NCBI RefSeq assembly: GCF_000812565.1
Contig: NZ_JTAM01000020.1
Coordinates: forward strand, 17,856 to 81,855
Source: Flammeovirga sp. OC4
Lineage (GTDB): Bacteria > Bacteroidota > Bacteroidia > Cytophagales > Flammeovirgaceae
Length of the DNA stretch: 64,000 nt
Reading direction: 5' to 3'
The translations under genes were made by a program, and so were the position numbers. Below the pieces are notes generated by a model, which saw only the letters and a list, made by a program, of their open reading frames with translations, was not told where the DNA came from and did not search any database. Each line of letters begins with the position of its first letter. Position 1 is the first letter of the stretch. Shown here one piece after another: positions 35,558 to 45,832 of this stretch.

Positions 35558-38500
35558 TTAACAGTGTTGCTTAAATTCACTAGGACTCTCCCCAAACTGT
35601 TTTTTAAATACTGTAGAGAAATATTTTGGATCAGAATAACCACTTTCATAAGCAATTGTACTGATACTTTCATCTGATTCCATCAACATCTTCTTGGCAT
35701 GATTGAGACGTTTTGTCTGAATATACTCTTTTGGAGAGAGGTCGGTAAGTGCCTTTATTTTTCGATATAAAACGGGTCTACTCATCCCAATGTCTTTACA
35801 AATTTCAGAGACATTGTAGTTAGAGTCTGTTAAGTTGGTTTCAATTAACTGTTTGAATTCAGTGAGGAATTTACTGTCAATTGTTTCTTCTACCACCGGC
35901 TGTACTTTGGTCGGTTCATCTTCATGAATTTGCTTTCTGTACAACTGACTTAGGGCCTTTCTATTTTCAATCAAACTGATGATTCTATATTTCAGCATTC
36001 TGATGTCAAAAGGCTTGATTACATAGTGGTCTGCTCCGTGCATATAGCCTTCCGCTTTGTACATAGAGGCGTTGAGTGCTGTCAGCATAATGATCGGAAG
36101 GTGGGAAGTGGCCACATTACTTTTGATTTGATTACAAAGCTCATAACCATTCATGACAGGCATCATGACATCAGAGAGTACAAGGTGGAAATCCTTCTCC
36201 AATAAAGCATCAAAACATTCTTTGCCATTTTCAAAAACTTCGACTTCGAAACTGTCAGAAAGGGAGGTTTTAATAAATGCTCTCAACTCTTCATTATCTT
36301 CCGCCACCGCAATTCGATAATCGTACTTTTCCTTATCTTTCTCCACAAACTCATCACCATAATGTGATATTTCTTGAGGAACGGCATCATTTCTAATACC
36401 TTTTACTTTCAGTGGAAGCTCTAAGAAGAAAGTGGTTTGTTTGTTTTCTTCGCTTTCAAAAAAGAGTTTACCGTTCATCATGGAAGTGTACTTATAAGAA
36501 AGGACCAAACCGATTCCGCTCCCAATTTTCTTATTCTTAATGACGTTTTCAGCTCTGTAGAAACGCTTGAAAATGTGTTTTTGATTCCCTTTCGGAATTC
36601 CTAAACCATGATCAGTAATGGTGAACTTGATTTGATCCTCCACTTTTTTAATATCAATAAAGATTTTGTCATTCTCTTTAGAGTATTTGATAGCATTGGA
36701 AACCAGGTTATAGATGATTTTTTCAATCTTATCAAAATCTAATTCCACCATGATTTGTTCTTTGGAGGAATCGATCTGTACTTCAATATTTTTCTTCTGT
36801 AATAGTGGATCAAAATCACGGATCAGCACTTTGATGAGGTGTACAAAATCAAACTCTTTGACCACCAATTCTTCATTGACTTGATTGATACGTTCATAAT
36901 CCAATAACTGCGTGATACGTTTATTCAGTCTTGTCAAATTGCTTCGGATCATACCGATTAATCTTGTTGCTGAGGCGTCCAAATCGGTATCTTCTTCTAG
37001 TTTTTGAAGTGGACCTTGTATCAATGTGAGTGGCGTTCTTAGCTCATGAGCTATCTCTGCAAAAACAGTATTTCGCGCCTGCAAGTGCTTTTGTTGAATA
37101 TAATCGGCATAAGATTTATAAATCAACCAAAGTAAAATCAGAGCACCAATAGTATACAAAACCTTCGCCCAAACGGTAGCCCAGATTGGGGGAGCAACGG
37201 AAATTTTTAAACTTCTTTCCACTTCTTCTCTTGTATTTCTACCAGAATACATTTTGATTTTTAGTACATAACTACCATAAGGGAGGTTTTGGTAATTGAT
37301 GTCTTGTAGTGTACTTTTCTTACTAAAGTTGTTTTCATACCCTTCTAGTTTCCAACTAAAAAAGTTGGGGTCACCTCTGTATTCAGGGGAGATGACATTC
37401 AAAGAAAAACCACGGTCTGGGTGGTCAAGAATAACTTCTTTTACTAGGTTGATGTCTTTGTCCAGTATTTTAGAATTGAGTGCTGTAATCTTCTTTCCAT
37501 CTACTGTAAAATGGTTGAAAGTGATTTTTGGAGCAGTGGTAATGTTGTCCTCAAAATGAAGAGGGAATTGATAAAAACCATCGTATGATCCTAGAATGAT
37601 ATGATTGTTATTTAGAATAGAGGCTCCTTGATGGGATTCAAATTTCTGAAGCGGTTCGTGGATATCTGCAATTTTCCCTTTGTTGTAGTGGAAAGTAAAC
37701 AACCCATTGTCACCAATAATCACATATTTATTCAGATCTGTTTTTAAGATCTGTTTGATGCGTCTAGGTAATAAATTCTTTTGATTGTCTTGGATTGGAG
37801 AAATGCTTTTTTTGATTACATCAAAAATCAGTACTCCTTTAGATTCTGTCCCCAACATAAAATTTTTCTCGTCAATCGGCATAATCGCACTGACAGACAG
37901 ATCTGAGGATTTTATAATCAGTTTTGGTTGCTCTTGATCTATTTCATGAATGCCATCATGGTTAGCAGCATACATTTTCCCTTGCTGAGGACTGTAATAA
38001 ATATAGGAGGTACTGCTTAGTGGATATTTACTAAACAATTGATCATTGATATTCATCTCAAAAACAGTCCCTTTTACCAATCTAAACCACAATTTATCTC
38101 CGTAAAGCTCTAGTTGAAGAATAAATTTGCAATTGTAGTATTGATCTTTCACTTGGAAATTTTTGATCGATTTCAACACTTTAAAGTTTTTACCATCCAA
38201 GTAAAATAAACCAAAACCATAGCTTGAAACCCAGAAATTGTGATGCCTGTCTTCTACAATATTATTGATAACAAAACTCTCATTGCGATCAAATTTTTGA
38301 ATAAAATGATTGGGTCTTAAATATCTTTTTTTGCCGTTTTTATCTTTGATAACCATCCCTTTGTTCGTTCCCAACAAGATTCTTTTCTTAGAATCTTTAA
38401 AAGAACTGTAGCCATGATCGGCAATCATATTGGGATCAGGATCGGTATTGATTTTTCTTAAATAAGGTTTGTGAGGGTTGTGCAAGAAAAGCCCTTTTCC

Positions 38501-39427
38501 GTAAGTAGCAATCCATAGCCGTTGGTGCTGATCAACTGTCAAGCTGTTAATTGGTAAGCCATTAATGCCTTTTAAATTATTACCGCTGACTTCATGGCCG
38601 TCATGATCAAAAACCATAATACCATGCCCATCTGTCCCTGCAATAATTTTATTTTTGTAAGTACTGAATTTACTGATTTTATAATCTACATTTTGCTTGA
38701 TATGCTGAATTTTATTGTCTTTGATCAAGTAAATTCCTCTATTGTAAGTACCTACCCATACCGCATTGTCAGAACTTTTATAAAGACATGTAATACCTGC
38801 ACCTTTTAAGTTGATACCATAAAGCTGAAACTCTTTGACTTCTCCTTTTTTGATAATTTGAAGACCATTAGGGCTGGCGATCAAAAGTCCTTGTGCACCG
38901 TAAGGAGTGGTGGCTGTAATTCTTTTTTTGATAAATATCTTCTTGAAGGCATCTTTTTTAGGATCCCATCGAACGAGCATTTTCCAAGAAAGAAAATAAT
39001 AAAACCCGTTGTGTTCAGTGATGGATGTAAAAGCTCTTTTGTTATTGATGCCTTGAATTTCAAAAGGTTCAAAAGCGTCAACTGTAGGGTTGTAGGTGTA
39101 GAGTCCAAATTGACAATAGACCCATAATTTTTTGAGTTGATCGATGTAAAGCCCTGAGTTGTTTTTGTAGAAAATAATATCTTCTCCTGCAGGGTTTTTT
39201 ATTGTATAATTTTTAAAGTTTTTCCCATCAAAACGTTGAATACCATTGGGTGATATGACCCATGTAAAGTCATCTTCATCATTGGCAATATCATAGACAA
39301 TATGACTACTTAATCCATCTTGAACATTATAGTTGTCAAAAAGTAAGTTTTCATCCCATTGTGCCAATGCAATAAAAGAATTGATAAAAAGGATAAAAGA
39401 AATAAGTAATGTTCTCTTCAAATTCAT
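35558..39427 (-). CDS. Hybrid two-component system (HTCS) regulator of the PUL
   Basis: The start at 39427 (MNLKRTLLISFIL) gives a signal peptide; a frame to 39469 exists. The protein is about 1,289 residues. Domains in order: periplasmic beta-propeller sensor with Reg_prop-type repeats, Y_Y_Y domain (YGSYVLKIKMYSG), one membrane helix (about 755-775) and HisKA (EIAHELRTPLTLIQ, His about 793). HATPase comes next (NLVSNAIKYS, DHGLGIPKGNQ), then a receiver (LVLSDVMMPVMNGYE, Asp about 1085) and an AraC-type helix-turn-helix (ISTIAYESGYSDPKYFSTVF). It senses oligosaccharides in the periplasm and activates PUL genes, so it is the expected regulator of the neighbouring SusCD operon. Confidence 0.95.
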   Translation of the reverse strand: MNLKRTLLISFILFINSFIALAQWDENLLFDNYNVQDGLSSHIVYDIANDEDDFTWVISPNGIQRFDGKNFKNYTIKNPAGEDIIFYKNNSGLYIDQLKKLWVYCQFGLYTYNPTVDAFEPFEIQGINNKRAFTSITEHNGFYYFLSWKMLVRWDPKKDAFKKIFIKKRITATTPYGAQGLLIASPNGLQIIKKGEVKEFQLYGINLKGAGITCLYKSSDNAVWVGTYNRGIYLIKDNKIQHIKQNVDYKISKFSTYKNKIIAGTDGHGIMVFDHDGHEVSGNNLKGINGLPINSLTVDQHQRLWIATYGKGLFLHNPHKPYLRKINTDPDPNMIADHGYSSFKDSKKRILLGTNKGMVIKDKNGKKRYLRPNHFIQKFDRNESFVINNIVEDRHHNFWVSSYGFGLFYLDGKNFKVLKSIKNFQVKDQYYNCKFILQLELYGDKLWFRLVKGTVFEMNINDQLFSKYPLSSTSYIYYSPQQGKMYAANHDGIHEIDQEQPKLIIKSSDLSVSAIMPIDEKNFMLGTESKGVLIFDVIKKSISPIQDNQKNLLPRRIKQILKTDLNKYVIIGDNGLFTFHYNKGKIADIHEPLQKFESHQGASILNNNHIILGSYDGFYQFPLHFEDNITTAPKITFNHFTVDGKKITALNSKILDKDINLVKEVILDHPDRGFSLNVISPEYRGDPNFFSWKLEGYENNFSKKSTLQDINYQNLPYGSYVLKIKMYSGRNTREEVERSLKISVAPPIWATVWAKVLYTIGALILLWLIYKSYADYIQQKHLQARNTVFAEIAHELRTPLTLIQGPLQKLEEDTDLDASATRLIGMIRSNLTRLNKRITQLLDYERINQVNEELVVKEFDFVHLIKVLIRDFDPLLQKKNIEVQIDSSKEQIMVELDFDKIEKIIYNLVSNAIKYSKENDKIFIDIKKVEDQIKFTITDHGLGIPKGNQKHIFKRFYRAENVIKNKKIGSGIGLVLSYKYTSMMNGKLFFESEENKQTTFFLELPLKVKGIRNDAVPQEISHYGDEFVEKDKEKYDYRIAVAEDNEELRAFIKTSLSDSFEVEVFENGKECFDALLEKDFHLVLSDVMMPVMNGYELCNQIKSNVATSHLPIIMLTALNASMYKAEGYMHGADHYVIKPFDIRMLKYRIISLIENRKALSQLYRKQIHEDEPTKVQPVVEETIDSKFLTEFKQLIETNLTDSNYNVSEICKDIGMSRPVLYRKIKALTDLSPKEYIQTKRLNHAKKMLMESDESISTIAYESGYSDPKYFSTVFKKQFGESPSEFKQHC

Positions 39428-39604
39428 ACTCGAAATGATGTAAAAATTAATGGAGTAAGTGACCAACAAGTATTTAATCTAGGTTAGTAAAGTTAGTATT
39501 TAAGTAAAAGGAATCAACGAATCGGTTGATTTAATTGCAACTAACACCATTTTCTATAGTGTTAAGCGATAGTGATACTTTATTTCGAAATCAGGAGACT
39601 AAGT

Positions 39605-41072
39605 ACATTGTAAACTAAATTATCATCAACCTTTCTGCAAGCATTTATAGGATCTACTTTCAAGCTTCCTTCTTCTTCATTTTTCCATTGATGAAAAACG
39701 AAGCAAAAAATCTAGGCTTAGAAGTCAAAAGCTAAATTTCATTCCTCTCGCCTAAATGATTTTAAACTCGCTGCGCTCAGACAACAAAATCATTTTTAAC
39801 GGCTCAATTCATGAAATTCTTCACGCTTTTCCCTTCAAGGCCGAGGGAAGTACTACCTAACGAATTGTGTAGAAAGACCACTGGCGCGAATGTTAAGCGA
39901 TAGTGTCATTCGTGTCCTTCAGATCATTAGAAATCTCCTGATTTCTAAACAATACAAATAACGTAAACTAAGTTTTCGTTAACTTTTAATCAAGTTTTCT
40001 ACAAACATTTATAAGCTCTACTTTCAAGCTTCTTTCTTCTTCATTTTTCCATTGATGAAAAACGAAGCAAAAAATCTAGGCTTAGAAGTCAAAAGCTAAA
40101 TTTCATTCCTCTCGCCTAAATGATTTTAAACTCGCTGCGCTCAGACAACAAAATCATTTTTAACGGCTCAATTCATGAAATTCTTCACGCTTTTCCCTTC
40201 AAGGCCGAGGGAAGTACTACCTAACGAATTGTGTAGAAAGACCACTGGCGCGAATGTTAAGCGATAGTGTCATTCGTGTCCTTCAGATCATTAGAAATCT
40301 CCTGATTTCTAAACAATACAAATAACGTAAACTAAGTTTTCGTTAACTTTTAATCAAGTTTTCTACAAACATTTATAAGCTCTACTTTCAAGCTTCTTTC
40401 TTCTTCATTTTTCCATTGATGAAAAACGAAGCAAAAAATCTAGGCTTAGAAGTCAAAAGCTAAATTTCATTCCTCTCGCCTAAATGATTTTAAACTCGCT
40501 TTGCTCAAACCAAAAAATCATTTTTAACGGCTCAATTCATGAAATTCTTCACGCTTTTCCCTTCAAGGCCGAAGGAGGTACTACCTAACGAATGGAGTAG
40601 AAAGACCACTGGCGCGAATGTTAAGCGATAGCGTCATTCGTGTCCTTCAGGTCATCAGAAATCTCCTGATTTCTAAATGGTACAAATAACGTAAACTAAG
40701 TTTTCGTTAACTTTTAATCAATTATTCCGCAGGCTTTTATGTCCTACTTTCAAACTTCCTTCTTCTTCATTTTTCCATTGATGAAAAACGAAGCAAAAAA
40801 TCTAGGCTTAGAAGTCAAAAGCTAAATTTCATTCCTCTCGCCTAAATGATTTTAAACTCGCTTTGCTCAAACCAAAAAATCATTTTTAACGGCTCACTTC
40901 ATGAAATTTTTAATGCTTTTCCCTTCAGGCCGAAGGAAGTACTACCTAACGAATGGAGTAGAAAGACCACTGGCGCGAATGTTAAGCGATAGCGTCATTC
41001 GTGTCCTTCAGATCATCAGAAATCTTCTGATTTCTAAATGCCATAAATATTCGAAAACTTAGTTTATTAAGT
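39605..41072 (+). repeat. Four-unit tandem array of a 364-bp MITE-like element
   Basis: The landmark CTGGCGCGAATG recurs at 39881, 40245, 40609 and about 40970 (364, 364 and 361 bp). Units 1 and 2 are nearly identical. Each unit contains the boundary GTAAACTAAGTTTTCG, hairpins such as CGAATGTTAAGCG...CATTCG and AGAAATC...GATTTCT, and the pair AAATGATTTT...AAAATCATTT. The outer ends are ACATTGTAAACTAAA and CTTAGTTTA. No protein-coding frame was found. A short degraded fragment precedes the array (39556-39600). It fills the gap between the sensor and the SusCD operon. Confidence 0.92.
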
Positions 41073-41089
41073 ACTAGAAAAAGATAAGG

Positions 41090-41175
41090 GAAGAAGGAAG
41101 ATGTAAGGTGGTCCAATCGGCATAAAAACCATACTGTGGACCACAACCCGAACTATTTTTCTTCCTTCTTCCTTC
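41090..41175 (-). terminator. Nested hairpin after the SusCD operon
   Basis: The inner stem GTGGTCCA...TGGACCAC (41108-41144) lies inside an outer GAAGAAGGAAGA/TCTTCCTTCTTC pairing. It sits just downstream of the last minus-strand gene of the operon. Confidence 0.45.
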
Positions 41176-41190
41176 TTAACTCTTAACTCT

Positions 41191-43008
41191 TCATTCTACC
41201 ACTGCATCATACTTTGTATAAGCCGTAACAACAATATTGTTGAAACCGAAAGTATGACCTGTTTTGAAGCTGTCAGGGATTTCAGTCATGTCTTTGTGTG
41301 CCAACCAAGCAATATTTACTCTGTTATTCACAAGATATTTTGTATCAATCTCCAAGACACCCGATGACACATACGGCCCATTATCAATGTCAGTACCTAC
41401 TCTTGAGATGTTGGCATTCGTGTCTTTTTCCCATACAAAATCATGAATAGCATCACTACCATCATAATCTGCATTATAATTGACCGTGAAATAGTCTTCA
41501 GTATATTCATCTGTATCTTTTAAGTCTTTGTTGACACCGTTATCAAAAGAAACAGTGGCTCTACGGATATTGTCTACAGCATAACTTACAGCGATATAAG
41601 ACCACCTTGTATAGTCACCTGACCAAATATTGGCTTGTGCTCTACAATACGATCTTGAAGCTGTAGTGTTCCAGCTAGCACCGCTTCTCTCATTATCATT
41701 GAGGACTACTTGCTGACGGATATAATCTATTCTCAATGCATCACTTGTCATATCATCTTCCAAAAGAATTTGTGCTTTTGTTTCGATAACAATCTGTGTG
41801 AGTGCAGTTAGAGGAGTGTCTCCATGACTTGGTGTGTTGACATTGATATCAATACTGTAAGTTGCATCCGTAAAGTTTTGCTCTTCCGCAATTGTAATAG
41901 AACCTGTTTCAGGATCGAAAGTCATGCCTTCAGGTAATGCCGTTGTAAGTGTAACGACTGCATTTCTTGGAAGTGAATATAATTCAGGAGTGAAGGTGTA
42001 GCCAGTCCAAGGTGAAAGTGTTACTTTATTTTCAGCATAAGAGATTTCAGGGCTAATTTGTGCCACAATCTCAATAGTAACCGCTTCCTCGAAAGTGAAA
42101 GTCTGACCGTCTAACGTAGCGATGACATCAACTTTATAGACTCCCACTGTATTATTGTGATTTTCTGGTAAAGTAATGACAGCATTTTCATCAATTGCGA
42201 GGTTACTTAGTGTAAGATTATCTTGTACTTGCACTTCATAAGTAGCACCGTCTAAGAATTCTCTTACTGTTGGTATAGCTTGAATGCTGTAATCACCTTG
42301 AATCTTAAAGAAGTTAGGTTGATATACTAATTCAGGCGCACCGTAGATTTTTACTTTAGCAACTTCACTCAACGTAGTTTCACCACCTTCTGTCAAAACT
42401 TTTACAGCAATATCATATTCACCAGCTTCCATAAAGTCCACTTTAGAGATATGTCCAGTGGCTTCATCAATTGATAGGCCTTTGGAAGCATTGACTAACT
42501 CATAAGAGATCGCAGTATTTCCTTCCCCAAAGAAAGCACTGTCTAAATGAAGTACTTCACCTTCAAAATATCTTTCATAAGAAGGTGTAGGTGACGAATA
42601 AAACACTTCGCCCGTCACTGGAGTGATACCCATTGACCAAGCTTTTTCGTGAACTGTTTTTCCACTTACCGTAAAAGTGGCAATGTTGGCGTGGTATATT
42701 GCTTCTTGATCTAAAAGTGAAGCATCTCTTACACTGATTACTCCTGTTTTTTTGTCAATAAATACATTACTGATTTGTGAGCTATCACCTTTGTCATTAA
42801 AAAACTCTTCAATGGCAAAAGAAACGCCATACTTGTTTTCAAAAATAGGCTCTGGAGAAATCATGTCTTCTAAGGGATAGAAAACACTGGCATCATAGTG
42901 AACAGAATCTAGGTATTCGGTTTCAATGGTTCTAAGAGGATCTTGTTTTTCACAACCTATGATTACGAAAAACAGACTTATGAATGTAAAATATAGAAGT
43001 TGTTTCAT
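41191..43008 (-). CDS. PUL surface lipoprotein (putative glycan-binding, Ig/cadherin-like)
   Basis: The 605-residue product has a lipobox (FVIIGC, Cys19). The N-terminal region resembles domains of Bacteroidota surface glycan-binding lipoproteins (VFIDKKTGVISVRDASLL). Beta-sandwich modules follow, with putative Ig or cadherin-like signatures such as GLSIDEATGHISKVDF and GMTFDPETGSITIAEE. The last about 180 residues form a separate beta-rich domain. It is the final gene of the SusC-SusD-sulfatase/GH10 operon, the usual position of a SusE/SusF-like surface glycan-binding protein. The family name is tentative. Confidence 0.7.
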   Translation of the reverse strand: MKQLLYFTFISLFFVIIGCEKQDPLRTIETEYLDSVHYDASVFYPLEDMISPEPIFENKYGVSFAIEEFFNDKGDSSQISNVFIDKKTGVISVRDASLLDQEAIYHANIATFTVSGKTVHEKAWSMGITPVTGEVFYSSPTPSYERYFEGEVLHLDSAFFGEGNTAISYELVNASKGLSIDEATGHISKVDFMEAGEYDIAVKVLTEGGETTLSEVAKVKIYGAPELVYQPNFFKIQGDYSIQAIPTVREFLDGATYEVQVQDNLTLSNLAIDENAVITLPENHNNTVGVYKVDVIATLDGQTFTFEEAVTIEIVAQISPEISYAENKVTLSPWTGYTFTPELYSLPRNAVVTLTTALPEGMTFDPETGSITIAEEQNFTDATYSIDINVNTPSHGDTPLTALTQIVIETKAQILLEDDMTSDALRIDYIRQQVVLNDNERSGASWNTTASRSYCRAQANIWSGDYTRWSYIAVSYAVDNIRRATVSFDNGVNKDLKDTDEYTEDYFTVNYNADYDGSDAIHDFVWEKDTNANISRVGTDIDNGPYVSSGVLEIDTKYLVNNRVNIAWLAHKDMTEIPDSFKTGHTFGFNNIVVTAYTKYDAVVE

Positions 43009-43057
43009 TTCAATAATATTTTAAAAGCTGTTGCACATTTTAAATCAGTAAAACAGC

Positions 43058-45820
43058 TTAGTTCGTGAGATCAGTGAGCTTTACTTTGATATCGTTTTGG
43101 CTTTCTTCCGCTTGGAATAAGTTAGAGTAGGTTTTACCATTTTGAGTGATCGTCACCCTGTAAGTTCCTTTAAAACCCCTGAAAGCTACTTTTCCTTTTT
43201 TGTCGGCTTTTGCTTCTAAAGAAGTTGACCATTCTTCAAGTTTTTTTGCCCATACTTTAGCTTCTATTCTTGGGTTGGCATCAAGGTCAAAAAATGCTTT
43301 TCGGTTTTCACCAAAAGGGGTCCAAACATAAAAACCTTCCACTTGAGGATGAGAGAAGTATACCGTCATTGCTTCATCAGTAATTTGTGCTCTATCAGCC
43401 TCCGTAAATTTCTGATAAGGAGAATCCACAATTTCAAACTCAGTTCCCAACATTGGCAACCCAAAAGAAGCGAACTTTTCTAGTCTAGCATATAAATCTT
43501 CTGGTTTGATGTGTTGCTTCATTCTCGATTGAAAACCCAAAGCTTCTAAAGGAGCGTTGGCAGCGAGTATATCTTCAATCACTTTGTAATGGAATTGAAT
43601 GTTTTTATCCGCTACTTTATAAGGAGCAGAGATGACTTTATTTTCATTCAAATAGAATTTTACCTGCTTATTTTTTCTTACTTTATCAGCATATTCAAAC
43701 CAGTACGCCCATGAGTTTTGCTTTGTCAAATCTTGTACGACATGACATTCTCTTGGTTCATTCAAAACATCCCATTCCACTACATCGTACTCTGATAAAC
43801 CATATTTCACATAGTTTTCTAATTGATGAATTAATTCTGCAGTATCCGTTGCATTGACGTATTGCTGAATGTCTTTCGGCATGTTTTTCGTTTTTTCCCA
43901 CACCAATGCATGACCTCTCAGCGGAATATTATTTTCTTTTAAGAAAGGCGTGATTTGTTGATGACGCTTATCGTAAAGTCTTTTATGCTTGATTTTGAAA
44001 GCATTTTCATACCCAGCATTTTCAAACAAAGTAAGGAAGGTTTTTTGGTATATTTCTTTTTTCTCTGAAGTGAATAAATTCGTATTGATCACACCCCCAA
44101 AGCGGAATTGATGCCTTACTTGTTCAATCTTCACTTTCCCATTAAAAGGTTTTCCTTTTTTATCTAAAACGGTCAGTTTCACATCTCCTTTTCGGTGCTT
44201 TTCAATTCTTGCTTCCGCAGCAGTTTTCCAATCAGTCTTAGTACCATTTATAGCACCAAAACTATGTGATTGGTAGGTTCTGTCATTTCTGAAAAACTCC
44301 ATGAACAACGCTCTCATTTCATTGAGTTGCTTTTGATACGCTTTGTCTTTTGCAAGGTTTCTCGTCTCTAAAGGGTCCGCTTTGTAATCGTACAATTCCT
44401 CTGCTTTTAGCGTACATCCTTCTAGTGTTTTCTTTAATCTTGGAGTACCATCATACCAAGCCGTATATCTGATATTTCCTGATTTTAAAGAGTAGCCGTT
44501 GATTTTTCCTCTTGCAATTTGAGTCATCGCATATTTTTTGATCGTCTTCTCACTTCCGTTTAGAAGAGGTCTCAAACTTTTACCAGACAATCCTTCAGTT
44601 GGAACAGGAAGTCCAGCCATATCCGCCAAAGTAGGGTAGATGTCTACAAACTCAGTGACACTACTTACTCGCTTCACTGTTTTTTGAGAAGGGTCTACAA
44701 TAATCATCGGCGATCGAGTCGCTTGCTCAAAGTTAGAGTGCTTGTTCCATAATAAGTGATCTCCCAAGTGCCAACCGTGATCACCCCAAAGAATAATGAT
44801 GGTGTTTTGATCCAGTTTATTCTCTTCCAATTGAGTAATTAATCGACCTACCAAAGCATCTACATAAGAGGTAGCCGCATAGTAACCGTGAATCAATTGA
44901 CGCTGCCCTTTTTCTGAAATTTTGACTACCCCATCTGCTTCACTGATGTCTAAACCTTCCGTTTTATACCCTTGCAATTCGCTTGAATTATGATACGCTT
45001 TCTCATAACCACCTTCCACTTTTTGTTGGAATTTGGCTAAAGGAACCTCATTTTCATTATACAAATCCCAGTATTTTGTAGGAGCTGCAAAAGGTAAGTG
45101 AGGGCGTTTGTATCCTACTGCTAAAAAGAAAGGTTGATCTTGCTTGGCCAATGCTTTGATGTACGCTTCCCCTTGTTTTGTGATGGCTCCATCGATATAA
45201 GCATCATCAGAAACATCTGCTTTTTCGAAAGCAGGTTTGAAACGCTGTTGTACCCACTTATTGATTTTTTTCTTTTCAATACCTTTTGCCTCCGCTTCTT
45301 TTCTTAGTGCTCTTACCTTTTTTACATTTTCAGGATTTTGATAATAAGAAAGGGCAGGGGCTTGCTTTCCTTCAGGGTATCTTAATTGATTTGGAAGCGT
45401 GTATTCTGTCCATGATTGTTGATCTTGTTGCTTATCTACACTTCTTGGATCATAGATTTTACCCACGCCATAGGTCAAATAACCGTTGTTTTTGAAGTAT
45501 TGCGGTAATGTCACCACATCGGGACGTTGCTTTCTAATTTTTGTTTTCAGGTCCCAAACCTTTACGATATCTGGTCTTAAACCGGTCAATAAACTGGCTC
45601 TTGAAGGACCACAAACGGCTTGCTGACAGTGGTTGTTTAAAAATACCGTTCCTTTATCCGCCAATCGATCCATATTGGGTGTTTTGGCATAGTCATCTCC
45701 AAAGGCACCGATAGTGGGTTTCAAATCATCGATAGCGATAAAAAGAACATTTTTTTTGTCCTGACTGTACCCCGTGGAGAGTACAGTCAGAAGAAGTATG
45801 TTTAAAAGAATCTTTTTCAT
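43058..45820 (-). CDS. Sulfatase-GH10 xylanase fusion enzyme
   Basis: The 920-residue product has a signal peptide (to about residue 20, STGYSQ). The sulfatase domain (about 22-500) resembles iduronate-2-sulfatase types, with AIDDLKP, the formylglycine site CGPSRAS (Cys70) and WGDHGWHLGDH. After a linker, a second domain (about 530-860) has GH10 signatures: RGHALVW, the acid/base in WDVLNEPRE (about 688) and the nucleophile in MLGTEFEIVD (about 793). A small beta domain ends the protein. Sulfate removal and xylan-backbone cleavage in one polypeptide is unusual. It is co-transcribed with SusD, 12 bases upstream. Either half could be inactive; both active-site sets appear intact. Confidence 0.88.
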   Translation of the reverse strand: MKKILLNILLLTVLSTGYSQDKKNVLFIAIDDLKPTIGAFGDDYAKTPNMDRLADKGTVFLNNHCQQAVCGPSRASLLTGLRPDIVKVWDLKTKIRKQRPDVVTLPQYFKNNGYLTYGVGKIYDPRSVDKQQDQQSWTEYTLPNQLRYPEGKQAPALSYYQNPENVKKVRALRKEAEAKGIEKKKINKWVQQRFKPAFEKADVSDDAYIDGAITKQGEAYIKALAKQDQPFFLAVGYKRPHLPFAAPTKYWDLYNENEVPLAKFQQKVEGGYEKAYHNSSELQGYKTEGLDISEADGVVKISEKGQRQLIHGYYAATSYVDALVGRLITQLEENKLDQNTIIILWGDHGWHLGDHLLWNKHSNFEQATRSPMIIVDPSQKTVKRVSSVTEFVDIYPTLADMAGLPVPTEGLSGKSLRPLLNGSEKTIKKYAMTQIARGKINGYSLKSGNIRYTAWYDGTPRLKKTLEGCTLKAEELYDYKADPLETRNLAKDKAYQKQLNEMRALFMEFFRNDRTYQSHSFGAINGTKTDWKTAAEARIEKHRKGDVKLTVLDKKGKPFNGKVKIEQVRHQFRFGGVINTNLFTSEKKEIYQKTFLTLFENAGYENAFKIKHKRLYDKRHQQITPFLKENNIPLRGHALVWEKTKNMPKDIQQYVNATDTAELIHQLENYVKYGLSEYDVVEWDVLNEPRECHVVQDLTKQNSWAYWFEYADKVRKNKQVKFYLNENKVISAPYKVADKNIQFHYKVIEDILAANAPLEALGFQSRMKQHIKPEDLYARLEKFASFGLPMLGTEFEIVDSPYQKFTEADRAQITDEAMTVYFSHPQVEGFYVWTPFGENRKAFFDLDANPRIEAKVWAKKLEEWSTSLEAKADKKGKVAFRGFKGTYRVTITQNGKTYSNLFQAEESQNDIKVKLTDLTN

Positions 45821-45832
45821 GTTAATTGTGGC

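Noticed and set aside
39605..41072. CRISPR array
   Set aside because: The units are about 364 bp and repeated throughout, with no short repeat/unique spacer alternation and no cas genes nearby.
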